Part shown: positions 40,832-48,934 of the stretch, piece after piece | Numbering within the stretch: position 1 is the first letter of the stretch | How the letters are laid out: each line of letters starts with the position of its first letter | Origin: Microbacterium sp. SS28 | Lineage (GTDB): Bacteria > Actinomycetota > Actinomycetes > Actinomycetales > Microbacteriaceae | DNA length: 64,000 nt | Reading direction: 5' to 3' | Assembly (NCBI RefSeq): GCF_022761035.1 | Contig: NZ_JAKWJP010000004.1 | Location: 372,001 to 436,000 of the forward strand | The notes under the pieces: generated by a model | Seen by the model: the letters and a program-made list of their open reading frames with translations, nothing else | Databases searched by the model: none | What the model was told of the DNA's origin: nothing | Made by a program: the position numbers and the translations under genes

Positions 40832-41383
40832 TCAGCGCTGGGCGCCCCGCGCGACGCCCGCACGGCGCAGCGCCGCCCCGATGCCGAGGCCCGCCGCCGT
40901 CCATGCGACGGGTCCGAGGACCGCGACGGCGAGGTAGACGATCTGCGCCCACGGCGCGAGCGCCGACAGGTGAGCCGCGAAAGCCACGACGACCGCGACG
41001 AGCGCGCCGATGATGAGCGCCGAGATGAAGAAGCGCCAGGCCTGCCACACGCGGTAGCGAGTGAGCGCCGCGACGATCTCCTGGATGCCGCCGAAGAGGA
41101 TGGCCGTGCCGATGAACCGGAACGCCCACTGCGGAGCCATCGCGCTCGCGACGAGAGCCGCCACGACGTGCGAGATGAGGGCGACCCACGGGCGTCGGAT
41201 GAGCTCCTGCGCGATGATGCCCGGCAGGACGTGCGCGCCCAGGATGAAGCCGTACAGGATGGGCGCCGTCGCGAGGACGACGGGGGTCAGCCAGCCGGCG
41301 ACGCCTCCCAGGACTCCTGTCGCCACGCCGATCGCGGCGCAGGTGAGCAGGACGCTCGTCGAGAGCCGGGTCGAGGAAGGCAC
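40832..41383 (-). CDS. ECF transporter S component, YkoE-like (proximal gene)
   Basis: A 183-residue membrane protein with about six helices: VLLTCAAIGVATGVLGGVAGWL, LATAPILYGFILGAHVLPGI, FRFIGTAILFGGIQEIVAAL. It is paralogous to the S protein at the operon's distal end and lacks that protein's Pro-rich tail. GTG 41383 lies six bases after TACGCT (41390-41395 on the minus strand), so it has its own leaderless promoter, and the ATPase gene starts 67 bp downstream behind an iron box. Two S proteins with one A-T module suggest two related ligands. Confidence 0.83.
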   Translation of the reverse strand: MPSSTRLSTSVLLTCAAIGVATGVLGGVAGWLTPVVLATAPILYGFILGAHVLPGIIAQELIRRPWVALISHVVAALVASAMAPQWAFRFIGTAILFGGIQEIVAALTRYRVWQAWRFFISALIIGALVAVVVAFAAHLSALAPWAQIVYLAVAVLGPVAWTAAGLGIGAALRRAGVARGAQR

Positions 41384-41453
41384 CCGATCAGCGTAACCGC
41401 AGGCGTTATGGGTTTCTCATCTGAAGGCATTCCACCGGCCCGCGGACGCGCGC

Positions 41454-41500
41454 TAGGGTGAACGCGTTGCGCGCCAATGATGCCGCGCAACGTTTTATTT
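41454..41500 (+). terminator. Orphan promoter-like box followed at once by an intrinsic terminator
   Basis: CGTTGCGCG (41465-41473) pairs with CGCGCAACG (41484-41492) and is followed by TTTTATTT, a textbook plus-strand terminator. TAGGGT (41454-41459) just before it looks like a -10 box. No plus-strand gene precedes it; neighbours on both sides are on the minus strand. Confidence 0.6.
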
Positions 41501-41529
41501 CCGGCGCTTCCCGAGAGCGACCGGATGCC

Positions 41530-42546
41530 TCAGACCCGGCGTCTGCGCTGCGTGAGCCGCACGGCGGGGAGTGGCGGCGCGGGAATCCGCACGTCGCCGT
41601 GCCCTTCCACGCGGCCGAACCGGTCGCTGCGGGCCTCCCACTCCTCGCGCGCTTCGACGATCTCTTCATGCGAGCGGCCGACGAAGTTCCACCACATCAC
41701 GATGTCGTCCTCGAACGGCTCGCCGCCCAGCACGAAGAGCGTCGCACCGTCCGGCGCCGAGATCTCGATCGCCTCGCGATGGATGCCGAGGTACAGCAGA
41801 TGGTGGCGGTCGAGGTCGACGGAGGACTCCGCCTCCGACGTCGCGGCATGCACGACGACCGTCCCCTCGACGCCGACGAGCGCATGCTCCCACGCGGGAT
41901 CGAGCGGGAGCCGCACGCGCGAGCCCGCCGGAATGCGCAGCTCGGCGCCCACGATGGGCGTGTACGCGGTCGCGGGGGAGTCGACGCCCCCGAGGGAGCC
42001 GAGCACGACGACCGCCTCGCCGGGCTCGCCCGCCGCTTCGCCGGACCCGCCGGTCACGGCCGGCACGGCGAGCCGGGGCAGCGCCTCGTGCCGCTCGAAC
42101 GCGGGTGCGCCGTGGCGCCGCGATTCGGGCAGCGCGACCCACAGCTGCAGCGCGTCGAGCGGCACGTCGCCCTCGCCGAGGGAGTACTCCGAGTGCGAGA
42201 TGCCGGCCCCGCTCGTCATGAGATTGAGCGCCCCGCGCGACACGTCGACGTCGCTGCCGATCGAGTCGCGGTGACGCACATCGCCGACGAGAGGCCACGT
42301 GACAGTCTGCAGTCCGATGTGCGGATGCGGCTCGACGCGCATCGTCGTGACCTGCGGCCCGAAGCGGTCCAGGAAGCACCACGCTCCCACCATCGGGAGG
42401 TCGCGCTGCGGCAGCGTGCGGTGCACCTCCATCGCGCGGATGCCGCCGAGCGGCACTTCGCGCGACTCGAGCAGGAGCGCGCGAGGCCCGTCGCACGCCG
42501 TCGCCGCGGCGGGCTGCTCGGGCGCGTCCACGTCGAGTCGCGTCAT
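41530..42546 (-). CDS. Pirin family protein
   Basis: A 338-residue bicupin of the pirin family; bacterial members act as quercetin dioxygenases or regulators. The metal-site motifs VEPHPHIGLQTVTWPLVGDV and LNLMTSGAGISHSEYS are complete, with the His/Glu ligands. The C-terminal cupin includes DIVMWWNFVGRSHEE. It begins ten bases after the stop of the upstream GNAT gene and is probably co-transcribed. The true substrate is unknown. Confidence 0.93.
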   Translation of the reverse strand: MTRLDVDAPEQPAAATACDGPRALLLESREVPLGGIRAMEVHRTLPQRDLPMVGAWCFLDRFGPQVTTMRVEPHPHIGLQTVTWPLVGDVRHRDSIGSDVDVSRGALNLMTSGAGISHSEYSLGEGDVPLDALQLWVALPESRRHGAPAFERHEALPRLAVPAVTGGSGEAAGEPGEAVVVLGSLGGVDSPATAYTPIVGAELRIPAGSRVRLPLDPAWEHALVGVEGTVVVHAATSEAESSVDLDRHHLLYLGIHREAIEISAPDGATLFVLGGEPFEDDIVMWWNFVGRSHEEIVEAREEWEARSDRFGRVEGHGDVRIPAPPLPAVRLTQRRRRV

Positions 42547-42556
42547 CCGTCGATCC

Positions 42557-42874
42557 TCACTCCGGGTTGGCGTGCTCGGGCCACTCCACCGTGAGTCCGG
42601 GCACGTCGTTCCTGCGAAGATACGCCGTCACGACGGGGCAGTGGGGCACGACAGTCTCGCCGCGGGCCGCGACATCCGTCATCGCTTCCGCGACGAGAGT
42701 CTGTGCGAGTCCGCGCCCCCGGAACGCGGGGTCGATCTCGGTGTGCGGGAAGTTCAGCCGCCCCTGTTGATCGATGCGGAACATCGTGAAGCCCACGAGG
42801 AGCTCGCCGACGCGCAGCTCGTAGCGGTGGGTCGTGTCGTTGCGGGTCACCGTGGTGTGGTCGAGGTCGCTCAC
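42557..42874 (-). CDS. Small GNAT-type N-acetyltransferase (YjdJ-like)
   Basis: A 105-residue minimal acetyltransferase: HRYELRVGELLVGFTMFRI, NFPHTEIDPAFRGRGLAQTLV (the acetyl-CoA R-G-x-G-L/A motif) and HCPVVTAYLRRN, as in the compact YjdJ/GNAT subfamily. GTG 42874 was preferred because GGAAGGACC lies before it; the longer frame adds non-conserved residues. It heads a two-gene unit with pirin. The acceptor is unknown. Confidence 0.88.
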   Translation of the reverse strand: MSDLDHTTVTRNDTTHRYELRVGELLVGFTMFRIDQQGRLNFPHTEIDPAFRGRGLAQTLVAEAMTDVAARGETVVPHCPVVTAYLRRNDVPGLTVEWPEHANPE

Positions 42875-43047
42875 AGGGGTCCTTCCGTCCGTCACCTCAC
42901 CGTAGGTCCGCGGCGGCCTGTCGCGCCACGCGACCCACTGTCGTTCGTGCGCCGACAGGTCTATCCTCGGCGCTATCTCGCGTGCTGGGGAGCCGCGGGG
43001 GTGCACTGGGGAGCGGGCCGTCGGCTCGCGCGATTCAAAGGGGAATC

Positions 43048-43998
43048 ATGAAACGACGCATCATCGCCGCGCTCGCGGCACTGGGGCTTACGGCGACGAT
43101 GGCGGTGGGGCTCGCACCGGCCGCTCAGGCGGCGGATCCCGTCGACTACGTGGCTCTGGGCGACTCGGTGGCCGGCGGAAACGGCCTGCTGCCGTACATC
43201 GCCGATGACGGCTGTCTCCAGTCCAAGAAGAAGTCGTACCCGATGCAGCTCGCCAAGAGCCTCGGGCTCTCGGCCGTCACGCGCGCGTGCTCGGGGGCGT
43301 CGACCCTCGCGGTCGGCACGGTCCAGCTGCCCGCAGCGGTGGCCTCGGGCGCGCTCGGGCCGGCGACAGAACTCGTGACCCTCACCGTGGGCGTCAACGA
43401 CGTGCAGTGGGCGGGAGGCAGCTGGGGTTCGGCCGTCATCGCCTGCAGCAACGAGATCAACCCCATCGACTGCAGCACGGCGCTGTATCTCGCGCTGGGA
43501 TCGCTGACGGCCCTGCCGGGACTGACGCCGCCCGCCGTCCCGCTGAATGACAGGATCACGATGCTGGTCGGCGCGATCCGGGCGGCCGCGCCGAATGCGG
43601 AGATCGTGGTGACGGGCTATCCGTTCTTCTTCGGGGACTTCACCGGGACGTGCGGGACGGGTCTGCTCGACCGGCCCGAGGCGGGGATCCGCACGCCGCT
43701 CACCTACAGCCCTGACGAGGCGCAGCAGGTCGACCAGGCCACCGGCGTCGCGAACGGCCTCATCGCGCAGGGAGTCCTCGCCTCGGGCGACCCGAAGGCG
43801 CTCTACGTCGACGTCAACGGCGCCGTGCCGGGCGTCGCGAGCTTCGACGGTCACGGCTTCTGCGACACGGGAGACGCCTGGATCAGCGGCCTTATGCCGT
43901 CCACGGCCAAGCCCGTCGATCGCGGATTCCACCCGAACGCCCCGGGTCAGGCGGCGTACGCGGCGATCATCGCGCAGGCGCTTGCGCTCGCGCCCTAG
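43048..43998 (+). CDS. Secreted SGNH/GDSL hydrolase
   Basis: A 316-residue exported esterase or lipase. The signal peptide is MKRRIIAALAALGLTATMAV to about residue 29 (AQAA). Block I DYVALGDSVAGGNG gives the nucleophilic Ser, block III TVGVNDVQW the Asn, and RGFHPNAPGQAAYA the catalytic His with its partner. Six or more cysteines suggest disulphides, as in Streptomyces lipases of this type. AAAGGGGAATC before ATG 43048 is the ribosome site. The substrate is unknown. Confidence 0.93.
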   Translation: MKRRIIAALAALGLTATMAVGLAPAAQAADPVDYVALGDSVAGGNGLLPYIADDGCLQSKKKSYPMQLAKSLGLSAVTRACSGASTLAVGTVQLPAAVASGALGPATELVTLTVGVNDVQWAGGSWGSAVIACSNEINPIDCSTALYLALGSLTALPGLTPPAVPLNDRITMLVGAIRAAAPNAEIVVTGYPFFFGDFTGTCGTGLLDRPEAGIRTPLTYSPDEAQQVDQATGVANGLIAQGVLASGDPKALYVDVNGAVPGVASFDGHGFCDTGDAWISGLMPSTAKPVDRGFHPNAPGQAAYAAIIAQALALAP

Positions 43999-44067
43999 GC
44001 CGCGACCGCGGTTCTCTCGGGTCTGTCAGGGTCGGAGCCCGCACTCCGTCCCTGGCAGACTCGGGTC

Positions 44068-46701
44068 ATGCCGCTCACACTGCTGGATGCCGTGCCCCGC
44101 GGTGCGGATGCGGATGCCGCCTATGCGGGCTTCGTCGACTGGGCCCTGGACCGCGGCCTCACGCTCTACCCCGCGCAGGACGAGGCCGTCATCGAGATCG
44201 TGTCGGGGGCGAACGTCATCCTCTCGACGCCGACCGGCACGGGCAAGTCGCTCGTCGCGGTCGCGGCACACGCCTTCGCGCTCGCCCACGGCGGACGCAG
44301 CTACTACACGGCGCCGATCAAGGCGCTCGTGAGCGAGAAGTTCTTCGCCCTCGTCGACATCTTCGGCGCCGAGAGCGTCGGCATGGTGACGGGCGACTCG
44401 TCGGTCAACCCGGACGCGCCGATCGTGTGCTGCACGGCCGAGATCCTCGCGAACCTCGCGCTGCGTCAGGGGCCGGACGCCGCGGTCGACCAGGTCGTGA
44501 TGGACGAGTTCCACTACTACGGCGACCCCGACCGCGGCGGGGCCTGGCAGATCCCGCTCCTGCTCCTGCCGCGCGCGCAGTTCATCCTCATGTCGGCGAC
44601 CCTCGGCGACGTCGCGACGATCGCCGAGGACCTCGAGCGACGCACGGGCCGTCCCGTCGCGCGCATCACAGGAGTCGAGCGGCCCGTGCCGCTCAACTTC
44701 TCGTACGCGCGGACACCCGTGCACGAGACGGTCGAAGAGCTGCTGCAGACGGGGCAGTCGCCCATCTACATCGTGCACTTCTCGCAGGCGGCCGCGATGG
44801 AGCGGGCGCAGGCGCTGTCGTCGATCAGGATCGTGAGCCGCGAGCAGCGCGACGAGATCGCCGAGGCGATCGGCGGCTTCCGGTTCACGACGGCGTTCGG
44901 CCGCACCCTCTCGCGGTACGTACGCGCGGGCATCGGCGTGCACCACGCGGGCATGCTGCCCCGCTACCGCCGGCTCGTCGAGACGCTCGCGCAGCGGGGG
45001 CTCCTCCGGGTCATCTGCGGCACCGACACGCTCGGAGTCGGCATCAACGTGCCGATCCGGACGGTGCTCGTGACGGCGCTGTCGAAATACGACGGACAGC
45101 GGATGCGGCAGCTCAGCGCGCGCGAGTTCCACCAGATCGCGGGGCGTGCGGGTCGGGCGGGGTTCGACACGCACGGGAACGTCGTGGTCATGGCGCCGGA
45201 GTGGGAGATCGAGAACTCCGTCGCGCTCGCGAAAGCCGGCGACGACCCCGCCAAGCGCCGCAAGATCGTGCGCAAGAAGGCGCCGACGGGCGTCGTCAAC
45301 TGGGGCCTCGGCTCGTTCGAGCGTCTCGTGGAGGCCGAGCCCGAGCCGCTCGTGCCGCAGCTGCAGCTCACCGCCGCGATGCTCATCAACGTCATCGCGC
45401 GCGGCGGCGACGTGTTCGCGAACGTCCGCGCGCTCGTCCGCGACAACCACGAGCCCGCCGCCCGCCAGTTCGCGCTCGCGCGACGGGCGCTCGCGATCTT
45501 CCGCACGCTGCTCGCGGCGGACGTCGTGGAGGTGGATGCCGCGACCGGCGAGATCCGGCTCACGGTGGATCTGCAGCCGAACTTCGCGCTCAACCAGCCG
45601 CTGTCTCCGTTCGCGCTCGCCGCGATCGGCCTGCTCGACCCGGACGATTCCGCGGGCGCGGCATCCCGCCCGCCCTCTTCACCCGGACGATTGCACGATA
45701 TTCGGACCGATGAGGCGGATCCATCCGAATTCGGTGCAATCGTCCGAATGGCGGGGGGTTCGGGGAGCGCAGTGAAAAGCGCCGGCACTGGCCACTACGC
45801 GCTCGATGTCGTGAGCGTCATCGAGGCGACGCTCGACGACCCGCGGCCCGTGCTTGCGCAGCAGCAGTTCAAGGCGCGCGGCGAGGCCGTCGCGGCCATG
45901 AAGCAGGAGGGCCTCGACTACGACCAGCGGATGGAGGCGCTCGAGGAGGTCACGCACCCCAAGCCTCTCGAAGAGCTGCTCGCGCAGTCGTACGAGGTGT
46001 TCGCGTCGAGCCAGCCGTGGATCCGCGACTTCGAGCTGTCGCCCAAGTCGGTCGTGCGCGACATGTTCGAACGCGCGCTGTCGTTCTCCGAGCTCATCTC
46101 GCTCTATCAGCTCGCCCGCAGCGAGGGACTCGTGCTGCGCTACCTGAGCGACGCCTACCGTGCGATCCGCCAGACCGTCCCGGTCGAGGCGCAGACCTCC
46201 GACCTGCTCGACCTCGTCGAGTGGCTCGGCGAGCTCGTGCGGCAGGTCGACTCGAGCCTCGTGGACGAGTGGGAGGCGCTGATCAATCCGGTCTCGGATC
46301 CCGAGGCTCCCGTCGTGCCGCCCGCCCCGCCGTCCGTCCTGACGAACCGGCGCGCGTTCCTCGTGCTCGTGCGCAACGAGCTGTTCCGCCGCGTCCAGTT
46401 CGCGGCGCTGCAGAAGGACGACGAGCTCGTCGCGCTGGACCCCGACGTCGACTGGCCCGCCGCGCTCGACGCCTACTTCGAGGACCACGACGTGCTCCTG
46501 ACGGGAGGCCCGGCGCGGTCCCCGAGACTCGTGACGATCGATGAGACGGATGCCGCGGCATCCGGAATCTGGAAGCTCGAGCAGACGCTCGACGACCCCG
46601 CCGGCGACCACGACTGGCGCATCCGCGGCGAAGTCGACCTCGCGGCGTCGGAAGAGGCCGGAACCGCCGTCGTGCGGATCACGGAGGTCGTGCGGCTCTG
46701 A
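44068..46701 (+). CDS. Ski2-like DEAD/DEAH helicase with DUF3516-type C-terminus
   Basis: An 877-residue superfamily-2 helicase. Core motifs are LYPAQDEAVIEI, Walker A STPTGTGKSLVAV, TAPIKALVSEKF, DEFHYYGDP (DEFH for DEAH), LMSATLGD, GIGVHHAGMLPRYR, CGTDTLGVGINVPI and QIAGRAGRAGFD. The long C-terminal region resembles the DUF3516 domain of actinobacterial homologues. A 63-bp palindrome (45684-45746) is inserted in frame, giving the extra PGRLHDIRTDEADPSEFG segment. The start lies six bases after CAGACT (44056-44061). RecQ follows 97 bp downstream. Confidence 0.92.
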   Translation: MPLTLLDAVPRGADADAAYAGFVDWALDRGLTLYPAQDEAVIEIVSGANVILSTPTGTGKSLVAVAAHAFALAHGGRSYYTAPIKALVSEKFFALVDIFGAESVGMVTGDSSVNPDAPIVCCTAEILANLALRQGPDAAVDQVVMDEFHYYGDPDRGGAWQIPLLLLPRAQFILMSATLGDVATIAEDLERRTGRPVARITGVERPVPLNFSYARTPVHETVEELLQTGQSPIYIVHFSQAAAMERAQALSSIRIVSREQRDEIAEAIGGFRFTTAFGRTLSRYVRAGIGVHHAGMLPRYRRLVETLAQRGLLRVICGTDTLGVGINVPIRTVLVTALSKYDGQRMRQLSAREFHQIAGRAGRAGFDTHGNVVVMAPEWEIENSVALAKAGDDPAKRRKIVRKKAPTGVVNWGLGSFERLVEAEPEPLVPQLQLTAAMLINVIARGGDVFANVRALVRDNHEPAARQFALARRALAIFRTLLAADVVEVDAATGEIRLTVDLQPNFALNQPLSPFALAAIGLLDPDDSAGAASRPPSSPGRLHDIRTDEADPSEFGAIVRMAGGSGSAVKSAGTGHYALDVVSVIEATLDDPRPVLAQQQFKARGEAVAAMKQEGLDYDQRMEALEEVTHPKPLEELLAQSYEVFASSQPWIRDFELSPKSVVRDMFERALSFSELISLYQLARSEGLVLRYLSDAYRAIRQTVPVEAQTSDLLDLVEWLGELVRQVDSSLVDEWEALINPVSDPEAPVVPPAPPSVLTNRRAFLVLVRNELFRRVQFAALQKDDELVALDPDVDWPAALDAYFEDHDVLLTGGPARSPRLVTIDETDAAASGIWKLEQTLDDPAGDHDWRIRGEVDLAASEEAGTAVVRITEVVRL
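45684..45746. repeat. 63-bp palindromic element inserted in frame in the Ski2-like helicase
   Basis: Outer arms CGGACGATTGCAC (45684-45696) and GTGCAATCGTCCG (45734-45746) are perfect inverted repeats; inner arms ATTCGGA (45700-45706) and TCCGAAT (45724-45730) extend the stem. Its length, 21 codons, keeps the frame. ACCCGGACGATT at its left edge is also present 43 bp upstream (45638-45649). It is less GC-rich than the flanking gene. Confidence 0.8.
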
Positions 46702-46798
46702 CCCCGGCTGCTCGCCGGCGGCATGCGGCGGGAGTCGGGATGTCTCATCCGCTCCTCCCCAGGCGGGAGCGTCCGCCGCCGCGGCTACCCTGGGACGA

Positions 46799-48766
46799 GT
46801 GAGCATTCCGCAGGGCGACCCGTACGCCGACCTCGAATGGGCTGCGGACGACTTCGCCCCGCCGCCCGACGAGTTCGAGCCTCCGCCCGACTACGCGTGG
46901 GGTGCGCCGGGGCCCGTCGCACCTGCCGCGCTCGCGCCCCGCGCGCGTGACTTCACGGGCGTACCGGCGCGCGAGATCCTGCGCGAGGTGTTCGGCTACG
47001 ACGACTTCCGCGGCGACCAGGCGGATGTCGTCGACCACGTCATCGGCGGCGGCGACGCCGTCGTGCTCATGCCGACGGGTGGCGGCAAGAGCATCACGTA
47101 CCAGGTGCCGGCGCTCGCCCGACCGGGCACGGGACTTGTCGTGAGCCCCCTCATCGCGCTCATGCACGACCAGGTCGACGCCCTCGTCGCGAACGGCGTG
47201 CGGGCCGCGTACCTCAACTCGACGCAGGGTCCGGCCGAGCGGCAGACCGTCGAGCAGGCCTTCCTCGCGGGCGAGCTCGACCTGCTCTACGTCGCTCCCG
47301 AGCGGCTGTCGGCCGCCGCGACGACGTCGCTGCTGCAGCGCGGGCGGCTCAGCGTCATCGCGATCGACGAAGCCCACTGCGTCTCGCAGTGGGGCCACGA
47401 CTTCCGCCCCGACTACCTCGCGCTCGGCGATCTCGCCGAGCGCTTCCCGGGCGTTCCGCGCATGGCGCTCACGGCGACCGCGACGCGCGAGACCCACCGC
47501 GAGCTCACGCAGCGGCTCGACCTGCCGACGGCGCGGCATTTCGTCGCGAGCTTCGACCGGCCCAACATCCAGTACCGCATCGAGGCCAAGAACGAGCCGC
47601 GCAAGCAGCTCGTCTCGTTCATCCGGTCGATCGACGCGGGCTCCGGCGCCGGAATCGTCTACGCCCTGAGCCGCAAGTCGGTGGAGCAGACTGCCGAGTA
47701 CCTGCGCACGCAGGGCATCGACGCGCTGCCGTACCACGCGGGTCTCGATGCCTCCCTCCGCGCCGCGAACCAGTCGCGGTTCCTCCGCGACGACGGCGTC
47801 GTCATGGTCGCGACCATCGCGTTCGGCATGGGCATCGACAAGCCCGACGTCCGGTTCGTCGCCCACATCGACCTGCCGAAGTCCGTCGAGGGCTACTACC
47901 AGGAGACGGGTCGCGCGGGCCGCGACGGCGACCCCGCTGTCGCATGGATGGCGTATGGTCTCGGCGACGTCGTGCAGCAGCGCCGGCTCATCGATCAGAG
48001 TCCCGGCGACCGCGGCTTCAAGACGCGCCTCGGACAGCACCTCGACGCGATGCTCGCCCTGTGCGAGACGGTGGGATGCCGTCGGCAGAACCTGCTCGGA
48101 TACTTCGGTCAGGACTCCACGCCGTGCGGCAACTGCGACACGTGCCTGCAGCCGCCCGAGACGTTCGACGGCACCGTCGCGGCTCAGAAGCTCATGTCGA
48201 CGATCGTGCGCCTGCAGCGCGAGCGCAACCAGGCGTTCGGCGCAGGCCAGCTCATCGACATCCTGCGCGGCAACAAGACGGATCGCGTCACGCAGCAGCG
48301 CCACGACGAGCTCAAAACCTTCGGGATCGGGGCCGACCTCTCGGAGCAGGACTGGCGCGGCGTCGTGCGGCAGCTGCTCGCCACGAGCCTGCTCGTCGCG
48401 CGCGGCGAGTACGGCACGCTCGCGCTCGGCGACTCCGCGAGCGACGTCCTGCGCGGCGAGAGGCAGGTGCTGCTGCGCCGCGACGTGCTCGGACGCCGCG
48501 GGCCGACGTCGGTGCGCCGCACCACGGTGTCCGAGGCCGTCGACCCGGGGGATCGCGACCTCTTCGAGGCGCTGCGCACGTGGCGCGCCTCGGCCGCACG
48601 CGAGCAGGGTGTTCCCGCCTACGTCGTGTTCAACGATGCGACGCTCCGCGCGCTCGCGGCGTCCCGGCCGTCGTCGTCGGCAGACCTCGACGGCATCTCG
48701 GGCATCGGCGCGAAGAAGCGCGAGACCTACGGCGAGGCCGTGCTCGCGGTGATCGCCGCGGCGTAG
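46799..48766 (+). CDS. recQ: ATP-dependent DNA helicase RecQ
   Basis: A 655-residue 3'-5' DNA helicase for replication-fork repair and recombination. An acidic, Pro-rich extension (1-50) precedes the helicase core: DDFRGDQADVVDHVIGGGD, PTGGGKSITYQ, IDEAHCVSQWGHDFRPDY (aromatic-rich loop), TATATRET, QETGRAGRDG. The zinc module has C-V-G-C-R-R-Q and CGNCDTC. A winged helix and a C-terminal HRDC domain (about 585-655) follow. GTG 46799 lies seven bases after TACCCT (46786-46791), the leaderless pattern; longer frames read into the preceding gene. Confidence 0.95.
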   Translation: MSIPQGDPYADLEWAADDFAPPPDEFEPPPDYAWGAPGPVAPAALAPRARDFTGVPAREILREVFGYDDFRGDQADVVDHVIGGGDAVVLMPTGGGKSITYQVPALARPGTGLVVSPLIALMHDQVDALVANGVRAAYLNSTQGPAERQTVEQAFLAGELDLLYVAPERLSAAATTSLLQRGRLSVIAIDEAHCVSQWGHDFRPDYLALGDLAERFPGVPRMALTATATRETHRELTQRLDLPTARHFVASFDRPNIQYRIEAKNEPRKQLVSFIRSIDAGSGAGIVYALSRKSVEQTAEYLRTQGIDALPYHAGLDASLRAANQSRFLRDDGVVMVATIAFGMGIDKPDVRFVAHIDLPKSVEGYYQETGRAGRDGDPAVAWMAYGLGDVVQQRRLIDQSPGDRGFKTRLGQHLDAMLALCETVGCRRQNLLGYFGQDSTPCGNCDTCLQPPETFDGTVAAQKLMSTIVRLQRERNQAFGAGQLIDILRGNKTDRVTQQRHDELKTFGIGADLSEQDWRGVVRQLLATSLLVARGEYGTLALGDSASDVLRGERQVLLRRDVLGRRGPTSVRRTTVSEAVDPGDRDLFEALRTWRASAAREQGVPAYVVFNDATLRALAASRPSSSADLDGISGIGAKKRETYGEAVLAVIAAA

Positions 48767-48798
48767 CCCTCTTCGGGCGCCCCGCCCCGGGTCGCTGG

Positions 48799-48844
48799 GC
48801 CTGCCGAGGCGTCGCCGTCGCTCGGGCTCGACCCCTCGGCAGGC
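48799..48844. repeat. REP-like hairpin between recQ and fhs
   Basis: GCCTGCCGAGG (48799-48809) and CCTCGGCAGGC (48834-48844) are perfect 11-bp inverted repeats, of the same GAGCCTGCCGAAG family seen elsewhere. It probably terminates recQ. Confidence 0.7.
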
Positions 48845-48934
48845 TCGGGGACCGTGGAGCCGGCGCGCGGACGGCGGGGTGGCCCGGGACCACGCTTTAG
48901 GCTGGCCCCGTCGACGGTGACGAGCGGAGGACCA

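Noticed and set aside
40765-41530. Thiamine (TPP) or cobalamin riboswitch before the ECF genes
   Set aside because: Neither the CTGAGA...ACCTGA pair of TPP aptamers nor a B12 box was seen; the S2 gene seems leaderless and the A gene has an iron box.
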